Source of the DNA: Novosphingobium lindaniclasticum LE124
Lineage (GTDB): Bacteria; Pseudomonadota; Alphaproteobacteria; Sphingomonadales; Sphingomonadaceae
Reading direction: 5' to 3'
DNA: 48,464 nucleotides
Assembly (NCBI RefSeq): GCF_000445125.1
Contig: NZ_ATHL01000114.1
Coordinates: 1 to 48,464, forward strand
Shown: positions 9,622 through 18,232 of the stretch, in pieces
Position numbering within the stretch: position 1 is the stretch's first letter
Layout: each line of letters begins with the position of its first letter
Notes under the pieces: generated by a model
What the model was told of the DNA's origin: nothing
The model's input: the letters and a program-made list of their open reading frames with translations, nothing else
Databases searched by the model: none
Translations under genes and position numbers: made by a program

Positions 9622-10551
9622 ATGAAGACGCCCCGCAATTCGCGTGAGATCGCGCGCGAAGTCACCAACGCCATCGTCTCCCGGCTCGAGGCCGGAACCA
9701 CGCCCTGGACCCGCTCCTGGTCGCTGACCGGGGAGGGCGGCCGTCCGCTGCGTCATGAAGGCACCCCATACAACGGCATCAACTGCCTCTGGCTCTGGAC
9801 GATTGCCGACGGGCGTGGATACCGCAGTCGCTACTGGATGACCGCCCGCCAGGCCGATGAACTCGGTGCGCGTGTTCGCCGCAAGGCCGATCCCTCCATG
9901 TCGATCTATGCCTCCAGCTTCCGCAAGGCCGGGCAACCGGGATTGATGGGCGAGGCCACCGGCCAACTCATCCGCTTCCTGCGCCACTACATCGTCTACA
10001 ACGCGGACGAGATCGAGGGCCTGCCGGATTACTACTACGCCCGCGACGTGCCGCCGACACCGACCCTGCTTTCGCAGCGCCAGGACGCGATCGATGCCTT
10101 CTTCGCGGCAATTCCTGCGCGGGTACGCCATGGCGGCGACGAAGCCTATTACAGCCCGATCGGCGATTACATCCAGCTACCGCGCCCCGGCAGCTTTAAG
10201 TCGGGCGACGCTTACGCCTCTACCAGAGGGCATGAAAGCGCCCATTGGAGCGGGAGCAAGGACCGGCTCAACCGGACATTCGGCAAGCGTTTCGGTGACG
10301 ATGCTTACTGCGTCGAAGAACTTTGCGCCGAACTTACAGCAAGTTATATTTGCGCCGAACTCGGCCTGCCGACCGAACTCCACGACAGTCACGCCAGCTA
10401 CCTCGCGCATTGGGTCAGGGTACTTCGCGCCGATCACAGCGCCATCTTCACCGCTTCGGCCAAAGCCGAACAAGCCTTCAACTATCTGCGCGCCTTCAGC
10501 CTTGCCGAGGCGGCTGCGCCTGCCGGCGATGCCCTGAAGGCAGCGGCATGA
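9622..10551 (+). CDS. ardC: ArdC-family antirestriction protein
   Basis: A 309-residue protein with the two ArdC parts: an N-terminal single-stranded-DNA-binding domain (from about residue 8, with TTPWTRSWS and YNGINCLWL) and a C-terminal zinc metalloprotease-like domain with H204-ESA-H208. ArdC of plasmid pSa binds ssDNA and protects transferred DNA from restriction; the same is inferred here. The in-frame ATG at 9622 is chosen over an upstream start inside the ParB-like gene because the terminator lies between the two. Together with the DarB-like protein it suggests that this DNA travels between hosts. Confidence 0.9.
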   Translation: MKTPRNSREIAREVTNAIVSRLEAGTTPWTRSWSLTGEGGRPLRHEGTPYNGINCLWLWTIADGRGYRSRYWMTARQADELGARVRRKADPSMSIYASSFRKAGQPGLMGEATGQLIRFLRHYIVYNADEIEGLPDYYYARDVPPTPTLLSQRQDAIDAFFAAIPARVRHGGDEAYYSPIGDYIQLPRPGSFKSGDAYASTRGHESAHWSGSKDRLNRTFGKRFGDDAYCVEELCAELTASYICAELGLPTELHDSHASYLAHWVRVLRADHSAIFTASAKAEQAFNYLRAFSLAEAAAPAGDALKAAA

Positions 10552-10575
10552 CCCTACACATCAGGAGACATCACC

Positions 10576-11220
10576 ATGGGCTGGCTCTTCATGAACAGGC
10601 ACCACATGGGCGGACACGCTACACCCAAGTCCTACCTCGACGCCCAATTCACCTTCACCAATGCGCCGGACGACAAAGGAATCGCGCGCGGCGCTCGCGT
10701 CCTTGCATCGTCCTGCCCCGGCAACCGGGTCTGGTACGCAGCGGTGCAATACTCCGAAAACGGCGCACCGACCGACGTGATCGCCATGGTCTGCCTCGTA
10801 AAGTGGAACCCGAGGGACAAGGAGGCCATGCACTTCGGGTACAAGGACATGAGCGAAATGATGGGGCCTTGCGAGGCCGAGGCCCCGGAGAACATCCTTC
10901 GTCTGCTCACGCCCACCACCAACGAGTATTCACTCGATTGGCGCCGGCGGTGCCTCGCCCGCCTGCAGAAGCGTTCCCGAAAGATCGTCGATGGCATGCG
11001 CGTCAAATTCCCGCAGGCGATCACCTTCACCGATGGCTTCACGGGTGACGAGTTCACCGTCGTCAAGCGCGGCGCGACCATTACCTTCCGTCCCGCCGGG
11101 AAATTCGGGCACTACCGCATTCGCAATTTCCGTGACCTGGAATGGTCGATTGTCCCGGAAACCAAGGTCCATCGAACGATCTTCGCACCCCGACCCTCTG
11201 CAGCGATGCCCCCGCCATGA
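10576..11220 (+). CDS. conserved plasmid protein, DUF6927-like
   Basis: A 214-residue protein starting MGWLFMNRHHMGGHATPKSY. I recall this opening as typical of the plasmid-borne DUF6927 family, but could not check it. No catalytic motif is evident. GHATPKSYLDAQFTF and SCPGNRVWYAAVQ are probably the conserved core. It starts 24 bases after ArdC, with AGGAG upstream, and is probably co-transcribed with it. The backbone is interrupted immediately after this gene: the next 11 kb are unrelated defence genes. Confidence 0.7.
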   Translation: MGWLFMNRHHMGGHATPKSYLDAQFTFTNAPDDKGIARGARVLASSCPGNRVWYAAVQYSENGAPTDVIAMVCLVKWNPRDKEAMHFGYKDMSEMMGPCEAEAPENILRLLTPTTNEYSLDWRRRCLARLQKRSRKIVDGMRVKFPQAITFTDGFTGDEFTVVKRGATITFRPAGKFGHYRIRNFRDLEWSIVPETKVHRTIFAPRPSAAMPPP

Positions 11221-11285
11221 GCGGGGCATCCAACCTCTCGCCGCTGCGGGCACGCCTCTGCAGACGCGAGAATGCTAACGACCTG

Positions 11286-11320
11286 TTGCTTGCTTCGACA
11301 TTACTTCCTACAAGTAGGAA
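11286..11320 (+). promoter_or_regulatory. promoter with palindromic operator abutting the start codon
   Basis: A sigma-70-like promoter, TTGCTT (11286-11291) and TACAAG (11309-11314) with 17-base spacing, is overlaid by a perfect inverted repeat TTCCTAC-AA-GTAGGAA at 11305-11320. The next base is the A of the ATG at 11321. The expected transcription start is therefore at or next to the start codon, which implies a leaderless message. The repeat covers the -10 box and is well placed for repression, most simply by the HTH protein encoded downstream. Confidence 0.6.
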
Positions 11321-11554
11321 ATGTCTGGGGGGACCGATCTGCTGCGCATGACTGGCGAGGCGCTATACGGCGCGCGCTGGCAAACGCCCATTGCCCACGA
11401 TCTTGGCGTCACGCCGCGGTCGGTGAGGCACTGGTGCGCCATGAAGCACGACTGTCCAGACGATATTGCTGAGCGGCTTCTGCCGCTCGTCGTGAAACGG
11501 GGCGAGGCTCTGCGCCAGCTGGCGGAAGCCTTAAAGGTAAACGGGGACGAGTAA
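11321..11554 (+). CDS. small HTH regulator of the defence cassette
   Basis: A 77-residue protein with a predicted helix-turn-helix at about 23-40 (PIAHDLGVTPRSVRHWC), followed by a helical tail with repeated Leu and Glu. It is the first gene of the cassette, ends five bases before the DUF499 gene, and directly follows a promoter whose -10 region is a palindrome. The natural reading is an autorepressor that keeps the cassette quiet. No ribosome-binding site exists upstream because the ATG touches the palindrome. The assignment as coding rests on the HTH pattern and spacing. Confidence 0.7.
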   Translation: MSGGTDLLRMTGEALYGARWQTPIAHDLGVTPRSVRHWCAMKHDCPDDIAERLLPLVVKRGEALRQLAEALKVNGDE

Positions 11555-11559
11555 GACGC

Positions 11560-14505
11560 ATGCTTCAGACGGTCACAGACGCCTGCCAATTCAAGCAGGA
11601 GGCGCTCGACTACGCGCTGTCCAAGCAGGTCGAGGATCTCGGCGATCTCGTTCACAACGACGAGGCCGACGCACGCGAGTTCTTCGAGCGCACCTACGTC
11701 ACCGACGGCATGACTCAGCTCTTGCGCCAAGGCCTCCAGCGGCTCGCGGGCTTCAACGACCAGGCGGTATTCGAGCTTCGGCAGGCGATGGGCGGCGGCA
11801 AGACGCACTCCATGCTCGCCCTCGGCTACCTCGCCGCGCATCCCAAGGTCGCAGGCGCCGTATCAGCGCGAGTGACTGAAGGCTTCACGCCGCAGCCCGC
11901 GAAGGTCGTGATCGTGAGCGGCCGCAATATCGACCATGACCGCTTCCTCTGGGGCACCATCGCGGAGCAACTGGGCAAGGGAGACGAGTTCTCGCGCTTC
12001 TGGAGCAACGGAGCGCGTGCCCCGAATGAAGACGACTGGGTTAAGCTGATCGGGAATGATCCCGTCCTCATGCTTTTCGACGAGCTGCCGCCCTACCTCG
12101 ACAACGCCGTCACGGTGACCGTCGGGTCGGGAAACCTCGGGGACGTCACGTCGGCCGCGCTTTCCAATCTCTTCTCTGCCGCAATTAAGCTCCCGCAGCT
12201 CTGCATTGTGCTGTCAACCCTCTCGGGCCAATACAAGGCGAGCACCGAACTCTCGCGCATTGTGTCGCAGATCACCAACGAGGCCCGGCGTCAGGCGAAG
12301 CCAATCACACCGGTCGAGCTGGGATCCGACGAGATCTATCACATCTTGCGCAAGCGCCTTCTGGCACGCGAGCCTGCACAAGCCGTCATCGAGAGCGTAT
12401 CCGAGGAGTTCGGCCGCGTCCTGTCCGACGCAGTGAAATCGAAGACGCTCGAGCGCTCGGCCGAGAAGATCGCCGACGAGGTGGCGGCTACCTACCCCTT
12501 TCACCCAAGCCTCAAGACGGTCGTCGCGACATTTAAGGACAACGAGGGCTTTCGTCAGACCCGCGGTCTGATGACGATCGCCGCGTTGATGATCAAGTCG
12601 GTGCAGAAGCGGAAGACGAACGACGTCTACCTGATCGGTCCCCAGCATCTCGATCTGTCGGATCGAACCATCCGAGACTGGATCAACGGCATCTATGATC
12701 TCGACGCTGCGATCAGCGTCGACATCGTGGACACCGGCAGCAGCGACGCTCACGCGGAGCTGATCGACGCTGATGCTGGGAATGATGCGGCCGGGCAGGT
12801 CTCCCGCCTCCTCCTGATGTCGTCGCTAGCAGAATCGTCGGATGCGGTGAAAGGCCTCCAGTCCACAGACGTCCTGTCCTTCCTCGTCGCGCCGCTGCGT
12901 TCGGAAAGCGACTATGTCGCCGCCATCGAGGCGCTGACCGCGCGCTGCTGGTATCTGCACAAGCGCGACAACGGCGCTTGGTATTTCTCCAAGAACGAGA
13001 ATCTCACCAAGAAGATCGAGAATCTCGCCAAGAATGCTCCGGCCCATAAGATCGACCAGGATCTGGCGCGCCGCATCGACGACATCTTCACGACGCGGCG
13101 CCGCGCCGCGTACGGTCGCGTGCTAGCTCTGCCGAAGGTCGAAGACGTCAACATCCGCGGCGACAGGGCCCTCATCGTCCTGTCGCCGGACGCAAAGATC
13201 CCGCCCGAGAAGGCGCAACAGCTCTTCGCCGCGACCGCGGAGCGCAACAACTTCGCGATTGTGAGCGGCGAAGGAATCGACCTGGCGTCCGTGGAGGAGC
13301 GCCTTCGCATGGCCTACGCCATCGCCAAGGTTCTCGATCAGGAGGGCCCCGCGAGCCAGAACCGTCCGGATCTCGAAGCGCGACAGGCCGACGCCGAACT
13401 AGACGTCTACCAGACCATCGCCTCGACACTGAACAAGATTTGGTATCCGGGCCGCGACAGCTCCGGCGAGCGTCTGCTGGGCGCGACGCTCAAGCTCGAC
13501 AATTTCCGCCGTGAAGGCTCGGCAGGATACGATGGCGAAACCGCCGTCGAAAACGCACTTTCCGCGACCGGCACCCGCAAGCTGATCCTAGACGTCGAGA
13601 AGAATTTCGAGATGCTCGCCGATCGGGCCGAGGCCGAACTCTGGCCGTCCGGGCGCTCCTCCACCACGTGGGCCGACCTCTGCGATCGCGCTATGGCCAA
13701 CGTGAGGTGGCTTTGGCTTCCTCGCAATGGTCTCGACGAACTCCGACGCATCGCCATCTCGAGGCAGAAATGGCGCGAGAACGGGGCGGGCGGGATCGAG
13801 AAGGGGCCGTTCGAGAAGGAGAAGACCAGCGTTGGCGTCACGGAGACGACCTACGACGAGCAGACCGGCACCGCCACGCTCAACGTGCTCCCGCGCAACG
13901 CAGGACGTCGTGGACGGATCTACTGGTCCAAGACCGCCGACGTGTCGCCATCGTCCAACAGGCTCGAGGGCACTCGGCTCGACACCAGCGAGATGCGTCT
14001 ACACTTTGTCGCGATCGATCCGGACGCCGAGCACGAGACCGGGGAGGTGTTCGTGTGGACGAACCGCCTTAACCTCACCCACGATCCACGCCCGGCCGGA
14101 ACCGGTTACGAAGTCCACCTTTCCGTCGTGCCCTCCGGACAGATCCGCTGGAACACTGACGCTATCGCTCCGCGAGACGGTGCGCTCTACGGCGGCCCTA
14201 TCCGCCTTGAGGGCGACAAGGACGTCACCATCTATGCCTATGCTGAGGCGGACGGTGTCACGACGACGCGTGAGTTCCGCATTGCGCGGCGCGAGGGCGA
14301 TGGCGCGAAGATCGACTTGAGCCGTCCCGGACGGGTCCGGCGGCAGATCAACATCAACACGACCGATAAGGTTTTCGCCGCCGTCGCCGCCGCAAAGGAG
14401 AGTCGTGCCCGCTTCAGAAATGTCATGGTCACCGTCGGGACCGGTGGGAGGGCCGTCAGCACCCATTTCGGCCCTGACTTCGACGTTAGCGCCGAGACCA
14501 TCTAG
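11560..14505 (+). CDS. DUF499 AAA-type ATPase with premature amber stop
   Basis: A 981-residue P-loop ATPase of the DUF499 type, distantly like BrxC/PglY of BREX systems. Walker A is at about 77-83 (MGGGKTH), Walker B at 170-175 (LMLFDE). The C-terminal half contains beta-rich modules (from about 760) of unknown role. The reading frame is closed by TAG at 14503-14505, but the same frame stays open and codon-typical for 51 more residues to a TGA at 14659-14661. Those residues (RLAKYARQEL onward) look like the natural C-terminus, so the TAG may be a C-to-T change of a CAG codon. Read through, the product would be 1,033 residues and end 41 bases before the next gene. It probably powers the cassette. 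Confidence 0.85.
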   Translation: MLQTVTDACQFKQEALDYALSKQVEDLGDLVHNDEADAREFFERTYVTDGMTQLLRQGLQRLAGFNDQAVFELRQAMGGGKTHSMLALGYLAAHPKVAGAVSARVTEGFTPQPAKVVIVSGRNIDHDRFLWGTIAEQLGKGDEFSRFWSNGARAPNEDDWVKLIGNDPVLMLFDELPPYLDNAVTVTVGSGNLGDVTSAALSNLFSAAIKLPQLCIVLSTLSGQYKASTELSRIVSQITNEARRQAKPITPVELGSDEIYHILRKRLLAREPAQAVIESVSEEFGRVLSDAVKSKTLERSAEKIADEVAATYPFHPSLKTVVATFKDNEGFRQTRGLMTIAALMIKSVQKRKTNDVYLIGPQHLDLSDRTIRDWINGIYDLDAAISVDIVDTGSSDAHAELIDADAGNDAAGQVSRLLLMSSLAESSDAVKGLQSTDVLSFLVAPLRSESDYVAAIEALTARCWYLHKRDNGAWYFSKNENLTKKIENLAKNAPAHKIDQDLARRIDDIFTTRRRAAYGRVLALPKVEDVNIRGDRALIVLSPDAKIPPEKAQQLFAATAERNNFAIVSGEGIDLASVEERLRMAYAIAKVLDQEGPASQNRPDLEARQADAELDVYQTIASTLNKIWYPGRDSSGERLLGATLKLDNFRREGSAGYDGETAVENALSATGTRKLILDVEKNFEMLADRAEAELWPSGRSSTTWADLCDRAMANVRWLWLPRNGLDELRRIAISRQKWRENGAGGIEKGPFEKEKTSVGVTETTYDEQTGTATLNVLPRNAGRRGRIYWSKTADVSPSSNRLEGTRLDTSEMRLHFVAIDPDAEHETGEVFVWTNRLNLTHDPRPAGTGYEVHLSVVPSGQIRWNTDAIAPRDGALYGGPIRLEGDKDVTIYAYAEADGVTTTREFRIARREGDGAKIDLSRPGRVRRQININTTDKVFAAVAAAKESRARFRNVMVTVGTGGRAVSTHFGPDFDVSAETI

Positions 14506-14702
14506 CGTCTGGCGAAGTATGCGCGCCAAGAGCTCGTCGACGACAACGCCGACGTCACAGTGACTTGGCGAGTGTTGGAGGTCGACCGGGCCGCCGACCT
14601 CGACGCCATCATGACGGCGGTCGGCGAAAGCCTCAACACCGGTGAAATTGAACAGAGCTGAAGGGCGTGCGCCCGGCGACAGCGTCGGCGCGAGGAAATG
14701 AC

Positions 14703-15257
14703 ATGGCAACCAGACCGCAGGCCGGATTCGGCGTTCCCGAGAGCGAGATTGACCCTCAGCACTTCATCGTGCGCATCAGCGAGAATGCGCGCGTGAACGT
14801 GGCGGTGATCGAAGACTTCGGCATCTCGGGTCCAAAGCTGGATGTCCAGGATAACGCGTATATCGACCAAATCGAGCGCTGCTCTATCCATCCAAGGCGG
14901 TGGAGAATGGTCGCGACGCCTCTTAAAAACACGTTCAACGAGCGATTGAAGAGCCGAAAGTATCGTCCAGGTCGGTGGGCCACGGGCGACAACCGCGTCC
15001 ATCGATTGCTCGGGCGCGAGATGAGCGTACTCCTCTGGGCCGTCGAGCAATGCGACGAATCGCTCGTCCCCGCCGCCATCAACGCCTGGCTGGGATTAAG
15101 GCCGGAGGAGCGCTGGTGGCTCTACGCCATGGCGGCGCACAGCTCAGGCAAATCCGGCGACCACGACCGGGGCTGGCGCAAGGCGATCCGCTTTGGCCTC
15201 ACGGAGGGCGCGCCACTTCCGGATTCCTACCGTTCCAACTTTTTGGATCAATTATGA
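14703..15257 (+). CDS. DUF3780 protein of the defence cassette
   Basis: A 184-residue protein that I place in DUF3780 by its position between DUF499 and DUF1156 and by its sequence (GFGVPESEIDPQHF, and later KNTFNERLKSRKYRPGRW, an Arg/Lys-rich core). No enzymatic motif is visible; a structural or DNA-contacting role is likely. The start at 14703 is preceded by GAGGAAA at a good distance and is preferred to an upstream in-frame GTG at 14667. It overlaps the methyltransferase gene by four bases (ATGA at 15254-15257), which points to coupled translation and a fixed stoichiometry. Confidence 0.78.
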   Translation: MATRPQAGFGVPESEIDPQHFIVRISENARVNVAVIEDFGISGPKLDVQDNAYIDQIERCSIHPRRWRMVATPLKNTFNERLKSRKYRPGRWATGDNRVHRLLGREMSVLLWAVEQCDESLVPAAINAWLGLRPEERWWLYAMAAHSSGKSGDHDRGWRKAIRFGLTEGAPLPDSYRSNFLDQL

Positions 15258-18232
15258 CCGACAACGTCCGGAAGCCGACGCCACTACCGTTCTCGCTGGC
15301 CAACGCCCCGACGCTCATCGAGACAATCTGGCCCAGCACACAGATATCCATCGAGGCGGAGCAGGAGCGCGACGCCAAGCAGTCCCAGACGCTAACGCCG
15401 CTCGGCGCTTACTGGAAGGGGCGCAAGCCCCTAGTCCTCGTGCGAGCGTGCGTCCTCGGATGTTTGCTTCCCGCCACGGACGACCCGCAAAAAGATCTCG
15501 CGATCTTCGACGCCCTCATGGGATTCGATGAGCGCGGTTTCGGTCACCGAGCGAGCGATATGTCCGCTGCGGACATCGCCGAGATCGCCGTGGAAGGCGA
15601 CGTCAACGCCGACGATCTCGCGGCCGTGTTCGTCAACCGACTCTCCAGCGACGAAGCCGACCTCGAATCCTGGAGGACGGCAGTCGCCGGTCGAAAGATC
15701 AGCTGGCGGCGCGAGGTCGACCAGGGCGATCGGCGATCCTTCATCGCCAAAGCCTTGGCCAACATTCCTTACAAGAGGAGGGTCGATCTTTCTTCCCGCG
15801 CCGAACACCTTGACGATAGTGCCTTCGCCGACATCTGGCCCAAGGTGAACGATCACCTCGGTACGGCCGCCGGATCGCTGGCCGAGCTCGTCCATCAGCT
15901 AGGGATCATGCGCTACGGCGAGATCCCACACGTGGTCGACACCTTCTCCGGCGGGGGATCCATCCCATTCGAGGCGGCGAGGATCGGATGCCGATCCACC
16001 GGCCTCGATCTGAATCCGATCGCCTGCATGCTCAGCTGGGGCGGCGGTCATGTCATTGGTGCAGACCGGCAAATGGAGCTCGCCTGGAAGCGAACCCAGG
16101 AAACGGTCGCGACGCGCGTGGCGGATCGCATTGCCGATCTCGGCTTCGAGCATGATGGCAAGGGCAATCAGGCCAAAGCCTTCCTCTACTGCTTGGAGAC
16201 CAGATGCCCGCAGACCGGATGGATGGTTCCAATGCTGCCTACCCTCGTGATCTCAAAGGCCCAGGGGGTTGTGGCAAGGCTCGTGCCTGATACGGCCTCC
16301 AGACGCTACGACATCGAAATCCGTTCGGGCGTCGGCGCCGAAGAGATCAAGCATGCCGCTGTCGGCACCATTCAGGGCCCCCATCTCGTCCACGCAGTCG
16401 ATGGAGAAAGCTATCGCTCCTCGCTGAAGGCGCTTCGCGGCGCGGACGCCGGGAGCGCTTCGAAGCTCCGCCTCTGGGAAAAGGCCGACGTCTCCCCGCG
16501 GCCGGACGACCTCTTCCAGGAACGTCTCTACGCCATCCTCTGGATGACGAAGGACACGGTCGGGAAGTCTCGACCGACCACTTTCTTCTCCAGCGTCACG
16601 CAGGACGATCTTCGTCGAGAAGCGGAAATCCTCGAACTCGTCCAATCGAAGCTCGCCGATTGGCAGGCGGCCGGTATCGTGCCCGACATGGTGATCGAGA
16701 CCGGCAAAGAAACCACAAGGCTTCAAAGGGAACGCGGTTGGACCCACTGGCACCATCTTTTCACGCCAAGGCAGTTGCACTTCTTTGCGACCTGTCGTGA
16801 ATTTGATCAGTCCCCTGTCGGCGCTATCGCACTCGCCCGCGTTCTAGACAGATCGTCCAAGCTTAACCGCTGGAGCAACAACAACGGCTCGACCGGGCAG
16901 CCGACCAACGTGTTCAGCAATCAGGCCCTCAACACGATGCTGAACTACGGCTCCTACGGAAGCCGCGACTATCTCCGCCTAATGGAGATGTCCGCCGGGC
17001 AGACTCCGCTGCGCGAACCACCGATGATCGTCAATCAGCCGGCGTCGGCGCTGGCGATTCGTCATCATCTCGGCATTACGGATCCGCCCTACGCCGACGC
17101 GGTCAACTACCACGAGATAACCGAATTCTTCATCGCCTGGCTGCGTAGTAACCCTCCTGCCCCGTTCGACCAGTGGGTCTGGGATTCCCGCCGCCCGCTA
17201 GCCATCAAGGGCGAGGGCGAGGACTTCCGCAGGGAGATGGTCGCTGCCTACAAGGCGCTGGCGGACCACATGCCGGATAATGGTCTTCAAATCGTCATGT
17301 TTACCCATCAGTCGGGATCGGTCTGGGCGGACATGGCGCAGATCTTCTGGGGCGCGGGGCTCCAAGTTCGCGCCGCATGGTATATCGCAACCGAGACCTC
17401 CACCGAGATTCGTAAGGGTGGCTATGTCCAAGGCACCGTCATCCTCGTCCTTCGCAAGCGTCTCGGCACCGAGAGCGGCTACGAGGACGAAATCGTCCAG
17501 GACGTTCGCACCGAGGTCGCCCATCAGATCGACACGATGGTCGGGCTCAACCAGTCTCTGAAGGGGGCCGGTCGCGTCGAAAACATTTTCGAAGACGCCG
17601 ACATGCAGATGGCAGGCTATGCCGCCGCCCTAAGGGTGCTGACCGGCTACACAAAAATCGACGGTCGCGACATGACCGTCGAGGCCCTGCGGCCTCGCCG
17701 CAAGGGCGACGACTCGTTCGTAGACAGGATGATCGAATACGCGGTCGGCGTTGCCAACGAGCACATGGTGCCGGACGGCCTAAGATCGTCTCTCTGGCAA
17801 CAGATGACGGGAAGCGAGCGCTTCTTTCTTAAGATGGTCGACCTCGAAACCGAGGGCCTCACCAAGCTCGACAACTACCAGAACTTCGCGCGGGCCTTCA
17901 GAGTTGCCGATTACACCGAGCTCATGGGATCGATGACCCCGAACGCCGCTCGGCTAAAAAGCGCGGCCGAGTTCGGACCGCGCTCGGGCTTCGATATTCC
18001 CAACTTCGGTTCCGGGCTCGTCCGCGCGACGCTCTACGGCCTGTATCAGCTTGAGCGTGAAACGGACCCGGACGTTGTGTTCCAGCAGCTACGCGACATC
18101 GTGCCGACCTACTTTAAGCAGCGTCCGGACATGATCGAGATCGCTGACTACATCGGCCGACGGCGTGGCGGAAGTTCGGAGGGACGGCATGCGACCATTC
18201 TCGCGAACCTCCTTCGCAATGAGCGCGTATAG
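15254..18232 (+). CDS. DUF1156 DNA methyltransferase
   Basis: A 992-residue SAM-dependent DNA methyltransferase. DUF1156 forms the N-terminal part (from about residue 14, LANAPTLIETIWP). The SAM-binding motif I is at about 227-245 (VDTFSGGGSIPFEAARIGC), and the catalytic motif IV D610-P-P-Y is nearly 370 residues later, an unusually large insertion. The D/N-P-P-Y motif implies amino-methylation of adenine or cytosine. In the cassette it would either mark host DNA as self or act with the helicase on invading DNA. The start at 15254 overlaps the DUF3780 stop. The C-terminal 250 residues are helical, of unknown role. Confidence 0.88.
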   Translation: MTDNVRKPTPLPFSLANAPTLIETIWPSTQISIEAEQERDAKQSQTLTPLGAYWKGRKPLVLVRACVLGCLLPATDDPQKDLAIFDALMGFDERGFGHRASDMSAADIAEIAVEGDVNADDLAAVFVNRLSSDEADLESWRTAVAGRKISWRREVDQGDRRSFIAKALANIPYKRRVDLSSRAEHLDDSAFADIWPKVNDHLGTAAGSLAELVHQLGIMRYGEIPHVVDTFSGGGSIPFEAARIGCRSTGLDLNPIACMLSWGGGHVIGADRQMELAWKRTQETVATRVADRIADLGFEHDGKGNQAKAFLYCLETRCPQTGWMVPMLPTLVISKAQGVVARLVPDTASRRYDIEIRSGVGAEEIKHAAVGTIQGPHLVHAVDGESYRSSLKALRGADAGSASKLRLWEKADVSPRPDDLFQERLYAILWMTKDTVGKSRPTTFFSSVTQDDLRREAEILELVQSKLADWQAAGIVPDMVIETGKETTRLQRERGWTHWHHLFTPRQLHFFATCREFDQSPVGAIALARVLDRSSKLNRWSNNNGSTGQPTNVFSNQALNTMLNYGSYGSRDYLRLMEMSAGQTPLREPPMIVNQPASALAIRHHLGITDPPYADAVNYHEITEFFIAWLRSNPPAPFDQWVWDSRRPLAIKGEGEDFRREMVAAYKALADHMPDNGLQIVMFTHQSGSVWADMAQIFWGAGLQVRAAWYIATETSTEIRKGGYVQGTVILVLRKRLGTESGYEDEIVQDVRTEVAHQIDTMVGLNQSLKGAGRVENIFEDADMQMAGYAAALRVLTGYTKIDGRDMTVEALRPRRKGDDSFVDRMIEYAVGVANEHMVPDGLRSSLWQQMTGSERFFLKMVDLETEGLTKLDNYQNFARAFRVADYTELMGSMTPNAARLKSAAEFGPRSGFDIPNFGSGLVRATLYGLYQLERETDPDVVFQQLRDIVPTYFKQRPDMIEIADYIGRRRGGSSEGRHATILANLLRNERV

